A stretch of 32,022 bases of DNA from an uncultured Bacteroides sp. (GTDB lineage: Bacteria; Bacteroidota; Bacteroidia; Bacteroidales; Bacteroidaceae). Of this stretch, positions 1 through 7,307 are shown piece by piece; within the stretch, counting starts at the first letter, position 1, and the number at the start of each line of letters is the position of its first letter. The notes below the pieces were generated by a model. That model was not told the DNA's origin, did no database searches, and saw nothing but the letters and a program-made list of their open reading frames with translations. The translations under genes and the position numbers were made by a program. The stretch is from contig CALUJC010000038.1 in the NCBI GenBank assembly GCA_944320865.1, positions 1 to 32,022 on the forward strand. The letters run 5' to 3'.

Positions 1-1187
1 ATCTTATAGGTGACGGAGCCGTCCTCCCAGTCAACATACTCTTTCAGGTCAGGGTCGCCGTAGTACTGGATTATCACATTGGGTTTGCCTAAGATAATTG
101 TGGCGCCGTCCTGGCCGTCTTGTCCCGGTTTCCCGTCTTCACCATCCTTGCCGCGCAGGAACTCCCAGAAGTCATCAACCGAAGTTTTATTTGTCGGCCA
201 TTGTTTGCCATCTTTGTACACCGTACCCTTCTCGACTTCCTGCTTCCAAAGTTCGTAAGCGCTCTGTCCGGCAGCGCCCGGTTTTCCTTGTTCACCTGGT
301 TTTCCTTGTTCACCCGGCTTCCCTTGTTCTCCTTGCTCGCCACGCGAGGGCTTGCCGGTATCTACTCCGTTGATAAACCAGTTGCCATTGGCACCAATCG
401 TAATATCCGGCATATCACCATCGGATCCCGGACGCCCATCATCGCCGTCTTCGCCACGCGAAGGCATGCCTGTGTCCACGCCATCTATATACCAGTTGCC
501 GTTGGTGCCGATAGTAATTTCAGGAGTATGTCCGTTTTGGCCAGGCTTGCCGTCTTCGCCGCGCGAGGGCATGCCGGTGTCCACGCCGTCGATAAACCAG
601 TTGCCGTTGGCACCGATAGTAATTTCAGGCGTGTGTCCGTCCTCGCCATCTTCACCATCCTGACCGTCTTTTCCGGTAGCCGGAATGCCTGTATCTTCGC
701 CGTTTACCCACCAGTTGCCGTTATCGCCAATGTTGGGCGTCACACCGTCTTTGCCATCAGCTCCGGCCAGGTAGTACCAAAAGTCGTTCAACTCAGTTTG
801 GTCTTTCGGCCAGTCGTGTCCGGGGTTATGGGGATTCTCCAATCCCTTGCCTACTTCTTCTACCCATAGTTCGTAGGCACTCTTGCCATCGGCACCGTCA
901 CTACCATCGACGCCGTCCTTACCATCTTCACCCTTCAGGTATAGGAAAAAGTTGTTGATGTCCGTCCGGTCTTGTGGCCAATCGATGGTTCCGTTGTTCA
1001 CTTCTTCCACCCACACCTCGTAGGCCGACTTGCCGTCCGCTCCCTGAGGGCCGGCAGGCCCTTCGGGAAACAGCATGTGCAACTCATTGCTGCACGAATA
1101 AGTCATAATGCAAAACACGGAAAGCAGAACTGCCCTCCAAAGACTGGCCTTCATGCACTTTCGGGAAAACGCATAAACGATTCGCAT
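1..1187 (-). CDS. Collagen-like modular lipoprotein, 3' end outside window
   Basis: The reading frame runs off the left edge of the window, so only about 395 N-terminal residues are visible. The N-terminus is a lipoprotein signal ending in a TYSC lipobox followed by SNE. A second in-frame ATG at 1154 gives a more compact signal peptide and may be the true start. After that come short Gly-X-Y stretches (GPAGPQGADG, GEQGKPGEQGKPG) alternating with two recurring modules. One is SAYExWxxEV...W...DFWxxL, seen three times. The other is TPEITIGANGNWFIDGVDTG, seen four times with variation. The second resembles N-terminal repeat regions of Bacteroides surface proteins and PL29-type lyases. I infer a surface-exposed stalk carrying an unseen C-terminal domain. 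The enzymatic or binding function is unknown. Confidence 0.85.
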   Translation of the reverse strand, partial: MRIVYAFSRKCMKASLWRAVLLSVFCIMTYSCSNELHMLFPEGPAGPQGADGKSAYEVWVEEVNNGTIDWPQDRTDINNFFLYLKGEDGKDGVDGSDGADGKSAYELWVEEVGKGLENPHNPGHDWPKDQTELNDFWYYLAGADGKDGVTPNIGDNGNWWVNGEDTGIPATGKDGQDGEDGEDGHTPEITIGANGNWFIDGVDTGMPSRGEDGKPGQNGHTPEITIGTNGNWYIDGVDTGMPSRGEDGDDGRPGSDGDMPDITIGANGNWFINGVDTGKPSRGEQGEQGKPGEQGKPGEQGKPGAAGQSAYELWKQEVEKGTVYKDGKQWPTNKTSVDDFWEFLRGKDGEDGKPGQDGQDGATIILGKPNVIIQYYGDPDLKEYVDWEDGSVTYK

Positions 1188-1378
1188 AATATAGATATTC
1201 TTCGTTATGCCTGACAGTTCCCCAAGGCAGGACAGGTTTATACCATAAATAATATAAGAAAATCCATAAATGCGAAAGACGTGGGAACTGTACCTGTCAC
1301 TTATCCTACAGTTCAGGCCTTCGCATTGCCTATCAGTAGAGGATAAGCAACGCAGAGCCCACGCCGATATGTATCAGT

Positions 1379-1407
1379 ATCCGGCACGCACACTGCGCGT
1401 GCCGGAT
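1379..1407 (-). repeat. Strong inverted repeat in the collagen-like gene leader
   Basis: An 11-bp perfect stem (ATCCGGCACGC with GCGTGCCGGAT) encloses a 7-nt loop. No U-tract follows on either strand, so it is not a standard intrinsic terminator. It lies between the predicted promoter and the start of the collagen-like gene. Confidence 0.6.
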
Positions 1408-1556
1408 AACATTTACACACCCGTAGGCATCTACCGTTGCCCTGTCTTCCCTACTGAATTTCAAAGTTGCGAAGTTTGAACTGTAGAAGACAAGACGTCA
1501 AGTAAACGCCTCTTACATATATGTCTGCCCCGCCTCTTCTATCGGCGTAGGCGGTG

Positions 1557-1590
1557 CAAAGTTAGGCATATTTTTTCGATTACCATACAA
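1557..1590 (-). promoter_or_regulatory. Candidate Bacteroides promoter for the collagen-like gene
   Basis: On the minus strand the -7 box reads TAACTTTG (1557-1564), matching TAnnTTTG. A weak TTGT lies about 22 nt upstream. If used, it gives a leader of roughly 360 nt. Confidence 0.4.
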
Positions 1591-1676
1591 TAAGCCCGTT
1601 TTTTCCTATCAAAACTTCCTATGCTTTGCCATCTCTTTTCTCAACACCCCACCCTCTCCCCGGCAGCCTTCCAACG

Positions 1677-1767
1677 CTACCGACCAAGCGTAGTATCGCC
1701 CGCGCGCTGGCGTAGTATCGCTACCAAGCTGGCTGTACTATGCCACCGATGAAGCGGAATATCCACT
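1677..1767. repeat. Degenerate 22-23 bp tandem repeat, about four copies
   Basis: Successive units share the core GCGTAGTATCGC, GCGTAGTATCGC, GCTGTACTATGCC, GCGGAATATCCAC at a 22-23 bp spacing. The first two cores are identical and the later ones diverge. No coding role is seen. Confidence 0.5.
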
Positions 1768-1884
1768 CATTACCAACACTTTACAAGTCGCGCAGGAAGA
1801 AAGAAAAGCTTTTACACACCCGCTTCTTCACGCCTTGCGGAGTCATGCGGTTTATGATTATTTAACCATAAAAGCCTGCAAACT

Positions 1885-1916
1885 TTTGATTGCCTCGACG
1901 ATTTGTCCCATCTTTG
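1885..1916 (+). promoter_or_regulatory. Promoter of the MATE gene leader
   Basis: A -33 TTTG (1885-1888) lies 20 nt before a -7 box CATCTTTG (1909-1916), which differs from TAnnTTTG at one position. Spacing fits the Bacteroides consensus. Transcription would start near 1923, about 109 nt before the MATE start codon. Confidence 0.6.
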
Positions 1917-1925
1917 CAGCGCGAA

Positions 1926-1982
1926 ATGAGTTTTGTAATCCTCATCGGAGAGGGCAAGATAAGACACTGCCGGGTAAGATGA
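1926..1982 (+). CDS. Putative 18-residue leader peptide of the MATE gene
   Basis: ATG at 1926 opens an 18-codon frame, MSFVILIGEGKIRHCRVR, ending at TGA 1980-1982. The stop lies inside the following terminator hairpin, so a translating or stalled ribosome would cover its 5' arm. This geometry is known from leader peptides controlling resistance and efflux genes by ribosome-mediated attenuation. The predicted transcript start lies only a few bases upstream, so translation would be nearly leaderless, and there is no obvious Shine-Dalgarno. Translation is an inference; an ORF this short can arise by chance. Confidence 0.4.
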   Translation: MSFVILIGEGKIRHCRVR

Positions 1983-2020
1983 CTGGGTAAAACCAATCAG
2001 GCTTGTCCGGCCTTTTTATT
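1969..2020 (+). terminator. Terminator-like hairpin (attenuator) just upstream of the MATE gene
   Basis: GCCGGGTAAG (1969-1978) pairs with CTTGTCCGGC (2002-2011), including two G-U pairs. An inner stem TGACTGG/CCAATCA has one mismatch and a GTAAAA loop. CTTTTTATT follows immediately. The hairpin ends 12 nt before the MATE start codon, so readthrough would be needed for expression from the upstream promoter. An upstream GGCA (1953-1956) can pair with TGCC (1968-1971), competing weakly with the terminator. Confidence 0.7.
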
Positions 2021-2031
2021 GGATAAGCGAC

Positions 2032-3384
2032 ATGAAACAAGAACTCGATTTAACCCAAGGCAGCGTGCCGAAGGTGCTGCTGCAGTTTGCCGTGCCTTAC
2101 CTGCTGGCCAACGTGCTGCAGGCATTGTATGGCGGAGCCGACCTGTTTGTAGTGGGGTGGTTCGACGACGCGGCCAGCGTGGCAGGTGTGGCCATAGGCA
2201 GCCAGGTGATGCAGACGGTGACGGGCATCATACTGGGGCTGACCACGGGCATCACGGTGCTCATTGGCATTGCCTCGGGCGCAAAGGACGGCAAGGAGCT
2301 GGCGACGATTGTCGGCTCGTCGGTGTGGCTGTTTGCCATTGTGGGCGGGGTGCTGACGCTGCTGATGACCGCGCTGCACAACCCCATAGCCGTGGCCATG
2401 CACACGCCGGCCGAGGCCATGGCCGACACGGAGCACTACCTGCTTATCTGCTCGCTGGGCATTCCGTTCATCATAGGGTACAACGTGGTGTGCGGCATCC
2501 TGCGCGGGCTGGGCGACTCGCGCACGCCGCTCTACTTCGTGGCCCTGGCCTGCGCCATCAACATCGTGCTGGACTTCGTGCTGGTGGGCGGACTGCACAT
2601 GCGGGCAGCCGGGGCGGCCACGGCCACCATTGCCTCGCAGGGCATAAGCTTCGGCACCGCATTGTGGTACCTGCACCGACGGGGCTTTGCGTTCGAGTTC
2701 AACCGAAAGGATGTCCGGCTTAACGGACGCTTGTCGCGCCGGGTGCTTACGCTGGGCGCGCCCATAGCCTTACAGGATGCGCTGATAAACGTGTCGTTCC
2801 TGCTCATTACGGTTATCGTCAACCAAATGGGGGTGGTGGCCTCGGCGGCGCTGGGGGTGGTGGAGAAGATTATCGTCTTTGCCATGCTGCCGCCCGCTGC
2901 CATCTCGTCGGCCATAGCTGCCATGACGGCACAAAACTACGGCGCAGGGCTGACGGAGCGCATGAACCTCTGCCTGAAGTCGGGCATCGGCATGGCGCTG
3001 GTATTCGGCGTAGGCGTATGCCTCTATTCGCAGTTCCTGCCCGAAACGCTGACGGGCATCTTCACCAGCGACCCGGCCGTCATAAGCATGGGAGCACAAT
3101 ACCTGCACGGGTACAGCATAGACTGCATCATGGTGAGCTTCGTGTTCTGCATCAACGCCTACTTCAGCGGGCAGGGCAACTCGTGGTTCCCCATGGTGCA
3201 CAGCCTCATCGCCACGTTCCTGTTCCGCATACCGCTGTCGTGGGCGTTCAGCCACATCGACCCCACGTCGTTGTTCTGGATGGGATTTGCCCCACCGCTG
3301 GCCACAATGGTTTCGTTGCTCATCTGCTTCTGGTATCTGCACCGGCAAAGGGAAAAAATGCGTACCTTTGCCCGCAAAACATAA
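2032..3384 (+). CDS. MATE family multidrug/cation efflux transporter
   Basis: This is a 450-residue hydrophobic protein with about 12 membrane segments, the usual size for a MATE (NorM/DinF-type) transporter. The N-terminus LTQGSVPKVLLQFAVPYLLAN and the following QALYGGADLFVVGWF match the family's conserved first helices. A repeated pattern near residue 230 (TLGAPIALQDALINVSFLLI) marks the second pseudo-symmetric half. MATE pumps sit in the inner membrane and export drugs or metabolites in exchange for Na+ or H+. The substrate cannot be told. The gene follows an apparent transcription attenuator with a leader ORF, which suggests inducible expression. The next gene starts 5 nt after its stop, so the two are probably co-transcribed. 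Confidence 0.93.
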   Translation: MKQELDLTQGSVPKVLLQFAVPYLLANVLQALYGGADLFVVGWFDDAASVAGVAIGSQVMQTVTGIILGLTTGITVLIGIASGAKDGKELATIVGSSVWLFAIVGGVLTLLMTALHNPIAVAMHTPAEAMADTEHYLLICSLGIPFIIGYNVVCGILRGLGDSRTPLYFVALACAINIVLDFVLVGGLHMRAAGAATATIASQGISFGTALWYLHRRGFAFEFNRKDVRLNGRLSRRVLTLGAPIALQDALINVSFLLITVIVNQMGVVASAALGVVEKIIVFAMLPPAAISSAIAAMTAQNYGAGLTERMNLCLKSGIGMALVFGVGVCLYSQFLPETLTGIFTSDPAVISMGAQYLHGYSIDCIMVSFVFCINAYFSGQGNSWFPMVHSLIATFLFRIPLSWAFSHIDPTSLFWMGFAPPLATMVSLLICFWYLHRQREKMRTFARKT

Positions 3385-3388
3385 GCCG

Positions 3389-4075
3389 ATGAACTACTGT
3401 TGTTATAGAAAACCGATTGCCCTGCTCCTGATAGGGCTGGCAACCGCCTGTGCCTTTGGCGGCTGCAAAAAGAAAGACATGTCGATGAAGATGAACGAGC
3501 CGCGCAACATACGCGGCGTGCAAGGCTTTCAGCGCACCTTCAACGACCAGAACCCCAAGCACCTCAAGGTGGCCCGGGCACTGGGCGTGCCTCCCGTGGC
3601 TTCGCAAGAAGAGGCCGCGGAGATGACGAGCACGCTGCACCTCATTGCCGACAACGAGCGCTATGCCGTAGACTCGCTGACGCACTCCATCCCCTACCTC
3701 ACCCCCGGCGCCGCCAACCTGCTGGACACCATCGGGGCCAACTTCCTCGACTCGCTCCGGTGCAAGGGACTGAATCCAAACAAGGTGGTGATGACCTCGG
3801 TGCTGCGCACGGTGAAGGACGTGAAGAAGCTGCGCCGGCGCAACGTCAATGCCTCGGCCAACTCGGCCCATTGCTACGGCACCACGTTCGACGTCAGCTG
3901 GAAACGTTTTGAGAAGGTGGAAGACCCGGATGGCCGCCCCATGCAGGACGTCAGCGCCGACACCCTGAAACTCGTGCTGGCCGAAGTGCTGCGCGACCTG
4001 CAAAAGGCCGACCGCTGCTACGTGAAGTATGAAGTGCGGCAAGGCTGCTTCCACATCACGACACGAAAAGAGTGA
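3389..4075 (+). CDS. M15-like / DUF5715-type lipoprotein
   Basis: The 228-residue product starts MNYCCYRKPIALLLIG and has a lipobox AFGGC with the lipidated Cys at residue 26. The start at 3389 was preferred over an upstream in-frame ATG because it gives a clean signal peptide. The core motif SAHCYGTTFDV (His161, Asp168) matches the SxHxxGxxxD zinc-binding signature of M15/VanY D,D-peptidases, and CFHIT near the C-terminus (His222) could give the third ligand. Family knowledge therefore suggests a cell-wall peptidase or a relative acting in the periplasm. I recall Bacteroides proteins of this kind named DUF5715, which I could not check. Charged residues after the Cys are lysines rather than acids, so surface export is less likely. 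It probably shares a transcript with the MATE gene. Confidence 0.75.
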   Translation: MNYCCYRKPIALLLIGLATACAFGGCKKKDMSMKMNEPRNIRGVQGFQRTFNDQNPKHLKVARALGVPPVASQEEAAEMTSTLHLIADNERYAVDSLTHSIPYLTPGAANLLDTIGANFLDSLRCKGLNPNKVVMTSVLRTVKDVKKLRRRNVNASANSAHCYGTTFDVSWKRFEKVEDPDGRPMQDVSADTLKLVLAEVLRDLQKADRCYVKYEVRQGCFHITTRKE

Positions 4076-4122
4076 TTAGTGGTTAGTGAGGGAGGGAGCG
4101 CTTCCTATTAACCACTAATCAC
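4072..4122. repeat. Inverted repeat between convergent genes
   Basis: GTGATTAGTGGTTA (4072-4085) pairs perfectly with TAACCACTAATCAC (4109-4122), and further partial copies of ACTAATCACTAA/CCACTAACC follow to about 4145. It overlaps the stop codon of the preceding gene. With no U-tract, it is at best a bidirectional termination structure. Confidence 0.5.
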
Positions 4123-4152
4123 TAATCACCAACCACTAACCATTAATCCCTG

Positions 4153-7140
4153 TCAACGCTTGATGCGAAGCGCATAGATGGACCGCGTGGTCGTGGCAAA
4201 CAGCAGTTCGCCCTGCTTGCCGCCAATGGCCAGCGAGATGGGCCGCTCCTCCAGGCGGATGCGCCGCAGCTCCTTGCCGTCGGGGCTGTAGACGTGTATC
4301 TCGCCGTCGGCCACGTAGATGTTGCCCTCGCTGTCCGTCACGTTGCTGTATTGGCCGTAGGGGCACAGCTCTTGAGGCTGAGACAGGCTGCCGTCGGCAT
4401 CTACGGCGAAGGCAAGGGTGGTCTTGTTGTTCTCGTTGGTGATGTAGACCTTCTCTTGCTGCCCGGGAACTACGGCGGTCAGGGCACACGAACGGCCCAG
4501 GTCGTAGGTTTCGGGTATCAGCGTCACGCCGTCGGGAGCCAGGAAGCTGTATTCGGGCATGCTCTCCACCACCTTGTCGAAGTCGCCGCGCCAGCGGCTG
4601 GACGGATGGATGACGCGGGCCACCTCTGCTGCCTCCGCCGTCTTCACGCGGGGCATGGGCTTCATGGTAGCATCGGCATTGTCCGGGTCAAAGGAGTATC
4701 CCCAGGCCGCCCAGCCACCGTTGCCCCAACCGCTGTACATGGGGTTGTCGTCCGGCAAGACGGGCACCGTCTCCTGCCGCCCGTCCACCAGGTAGCCCGG
4801 CTGCGGGTCGTAGCGGAAGATGACGAGCAGGTTGTCCTGCGTGTCCACAGCCAGGGTGAAGGGCTTCCACGGATAGTCGGCCAGGAGGGTTACTTCGCCG
4901 GTCTGGGCCGACCACTTGTATATCTTCTTCAGGCGGTTCTCGCAGAAGTACACGTTGCCTTCGCTATCCGCAGCAGCGCCGGAGGCCAGCTCGAAGCCGG
5001 TGGCCAAGCGCACGGGGGTGCCCACGGTGTCGAGCGAGGGGCGGAGTCCCTGCTCCTGCCCGGTGATGGTGAGCCGGGCAAAGTCCCACGAATAGACGGG
5101 CAGGCGCTTGTTCATGTCGTAGACGGGAAACTCTATGACGGGCAGCACCTGCGTGTAGTTGTGCATGTTGCGGAAGGTGATGTTCTCGCAGTCCCACACG
5201 CGGAAGCCTATCTCCTTGGGCAGGTAGGCGCGGATGACGCGGTACATCCATACGTTGACAAACTCCAGGTCCCGGCAGCCGGACAGTTCGGCCATGTGGC
5301 AGTCCGGGCCTTCCTTGCCTTCTTCCTCAAACTGGAAGGCGTAGACCTTCCAATTGGCTACGTTGCTGAAGCGGGCCTCGGTGCGCACGTGGTGCTCGAG
5401 CGACATGGCGTAGATGCGCCCCGGGGTCTCGGTGTCGCTCACGTAGAGGCCTGCGGCGGCATAGGTGTCGGCAGTCCAGATGTCCTTGAAGGTGCCCCCG
5501 CCGCCGTCGGCCACCCAGAGGCTCCAGTACTGGTTGTCCCAGGCCAGGTCTTTGCCGGTCTCCATGACGGGTGCCGAGGGACTGCTGATGCGGCGTTCCG
5601 CCCGGCGGCGCGGACGGGCTTCCCCCTCCTTAGCGGGCTTGGCCAGCGTGCCGTGGCCGCCTACAAACTTCACATCGTTCATATACGAGCCCTCGCCCGC
5701 CATCCACTTCACGCCCACGGCGCGGTAGTTGTAGGCGCCGGTGTTGATGCCGATGCCGTTCAGCACATCGGCGCCACCCTGCGATGATTGCAGCAAGGGC
5801 ACGGGCGTGCCAAAGCCGCTGAAGGCGGGCTCGCTCTCCTTCAGCACGAGCTGCGTGCCGAAGGGATGCAGGCCGATGAGCCGGGTGCCCTCCCGCATCT
5901 GCAACGTGCGGGTCAGCCTGTACCAGCCCTGGGGAACGTAGACGGGCTTTCCGCTGGCAATGGCCTGCTCGAAGGCCTGGGTGTCGTCCGTCTCCCCATC
6001 GCCCTTGGCGCCGAAGGTGCGCACATTGACCCACGTGTCCATGCCGGGCAACTGCGGGATGGCGGCATCCAGCCGCTTGGGCAGGGAGCTGACGGGGCGG
6101 AGGTCGCAAGTCTGGCGAAAGGCAGGTTCAGCCTCCATGCTGTCGTAGGTGAGGCCATAGGTCAGGTCGCTCACCACATAGAGCTTGGCGGGAGCCTCCA
6201 CCGGCGCCTGGCCCGAGGCATACTGCACCAGCACGGGCACGTTGCGGCAGGACACGTTCGTCATGTTCAGCTGCGAGAAGGTGTTGCCCGTGACGCCGAC
6301 GCGGACGCCGGTCTGCACGTTCTCCCACAGCGCGTCCTCCACATGCAGGCGGTCGGCCAGTCCCTCGGCCATCTCGAAGGCCACGGGGCAGTTCTTGACG
6401 TGCATGCCTACAATGGCAAAGCCCACCTCCTTGGAGAGGACGGCCGCCCGGCTCTGCCCCTCGAAGTAGGTGTCCACCATCATCATGGGCCAGCCGGGGG
6501 AGGTGCGGCCGGAGATGATGCCATACTGCCCGCCGCGGAAGCTGACATTCTCCATCTCGTTGCCCACATCCCAGATGCCGGCCAGGCCGCTGCCTATCTC
6601 GATGTGGCAGTGGCTGATGAAGCTGTGCTGCGCAAAGTGAGAGCGGATGGCGATGGCTGCCGAGTTGCCCCGGCCGATGCGGAAATCGACGTTGGACAGC
6701 GCACTATAGAATGTGCCTGCCCCGGCATCCTGCGGCTCACGCCCCTCGGGAGCGATGCCGCCGGTGAACCACACCATGTACTGCCGCCCCTCCTGGAAGC
6801 CCGGCGTGTCCGCCGCCAGGTAGATGACGGGACGCCGCTTGCCATAGCCTATCAGGCGCACCGACGAGGGTATCTGGATGGTGCGGCTGATGCGGTATTC
6901 GCCCTCGGGCAGAAAGAGGATGCCGAAGTTCTTCTCCCGCTTCACCTGGAAGATGGCGCGCTGCAGGGCGTCGGTCACATCCTGCCGCCCATCGGCCTTA
7001 AATCCATAGTTCTCAGGGGTGAAGTAATAGGCCTCGGGGTCATCAGGCCGCTGGGTGTAGACTGACTTCAGCTGCACCGCGTGCAGCCCGCAGCATACTG
7101 TGCATAACAGCAACAGTAGGAGTAACGTTTTTCTTTTCAT
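4153..7140 (-). CDS. Secreted double beta-helix (pectate-lyase-3-like) plus propeller protein
   Basis: The 995-residue protein begins with a signal peptide (MKRKTLLLLLLLCTVCCGLHA). Residues about 38-350 form one pectate-lyase-3/GH55-like beta-helix unit, opening with ENYGFKADGRQDVTDALQRA and the FLPEGEYRISRTI pattern. A second unit opens near residue 372 with VRTFGAKGDGETDDTQAFEQ and VPQGWYRLTRTL. Tandem units of this type occur in GH55 glucanases and related phage-like lyases. The last roughly 280 residues hold repeats such as AADSEGNVYFCEN and TDSEGNIYVADGEI, typical of an NHL/SMP-30-like beta-propeller. I infer a periplasmic or secreted polysaccharide-acting enzyme. No SusC/SusD pair or other carbohydrate enzymes lie nearby, so the substrate is not indicated. 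It is transcribed divergently from the leucine-rich protein gene. Confidence 0.8.
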   Translation of the reverse strand: MKRKTLLLLLLLCTVCCGLHAVQLKSVYTQRPDDPEAYYFTPENYGFKADGRQDVTDALQRAIFQVKREKNFGILFLPEGEYRISRTIQIPSSVRLIGYGKRRPVIYLAADTPGFQEGRQYMVWFTGGIAPEGREPQDAGAGTFYSALSNVDFRIGRGNSAAIAIRSHFAQHSFISHCHIEIGSGLAGIWDVGNEMENVSFRGGQYGIISGRTSPGWPMMMVDTYFEGQSRAAVLSKEVGFAIVGMHVKNCPVAFEMAEGLADRLHVEDALWENVQTGVRVGVTGNTFSQLNMTNVSCRNVPVLVQYASGQAPVEAPAKLYVVSDLTYGLTYDSMEAEPAFRQTCDLRPVSSLPKRLDAAIPQLPGMDTWVNVRTFGAKGDGETDDTQAFEQAIASGKPVYVPQGWYRLTRTLQMREGTRLIGLHPFGTQLVLKESEPAFSGFGTPVPLLQSSQGGADVLNGIGINTGAYNYRAVGVKWMAGEGSYMNDVKFVGGHGTLAKPAKEGEARPRRRAERRISSPSAPVMETGKDLAWDNQYWSLWVADGGGGTFKDIWTADTYAAAGLYVSDTETPGRIYAMSLEHHVRTEARFSNVANWKVYAFQFEEEGKEGPDCHMAELSGCRDLEFVNVWMYRVIRAYLPKEIGFRVWDCENITFRNMHNYTQVLPVIEFPVYDMNKRLPVYSWDFARLTITGQEQGLRPSLDTVGTPVRLATGFELASGAAADSEGNVYFCENRLKKIYKWSAQTGEVTLLADYPWKPFTLAVDTQDNLLVIFRYDPQPGYLVDGRQETVPVLPDDNPMYSGWGNGGWAAWGYSFDPDNADATMKPMPRVKTAEAAEVARVIHPSSRWRGDFDKVVESMPEYSFLAPDGVTLIPETYDLGRSCALTAVVPGQQEKVYITNENNKTTLAFAVDADGSLSQPQELCPYGQYSNVTDSEGNIYVADGEIHVYSPDGKELRRIRLEERPISLAIGGKQGELLFATTTRSIYALRIKR

Positions 7141-7279
7141 GATTTGTTTTTGTTTTATTTTGCTTGTGATTATATATCAGTAATGGCTATCACATCTGTG
7201 TTTCTTTAAACATGCTTAATTCAATATGCGAATATACTAAAACTCGCCTAAATACTGATAGTATTTGCATGAATTTCAC

Positions 7280-7287
7280 TATCTTTG
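7280..7287 (+). promoter_or_regulatory. -7 box of the leucine-rich protein gene
   Basis: TATCTTTG is an exact match to TAnnTTTG and lies 20 nt before the chosen ATG. The -33 box is not clear at the standard distance. Confidence 0.5.
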
Positions 7288-7307
7288 GACAAGCAATTAA
7301 TACCCCC

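Larger units (their letters stand above)
1188..1884. other. Non-coding gap: leader of the collagen-like gene and a degenerate repeat
   Basis: No convincing gene is present; a 69-codon frame on the + strand at 1270-1479 has no recognisable features. The gap holds a minus-strand -7 box near 1557, a strong hairpin at 1379-1407, several GAACTGT/ACAGTTC inverted repeats between it and the collagen-like gene, and a roughly 22-23 bp degenerate tandem repeat at 1677-1767. Confidence 0.6.

Noticed and set aside
1270-1479. 69-codon + strand ORF in the first intergenic region
   Set aside because: No domain, signal or promoter, and it lies across the strong hairpin of the opposite-strand leader.
1923-2020. 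Known riboswitch classes (TPP, SAM, cobalamin, FMN, guanidine, ZTP, fluoride) in the MATE leader
   Set aside because: None of the conserved core sequences I know is present; a leader-peptide attenuator fits better.
4294-5787. 497-codon + strand ORF opposite the beta-helix protein
   Set aside because: A shadow frame of a GC-rich gene: low-complexity Val/Gly/His-rich protein without domains, while the minus strand has a signal peptide and clear families.
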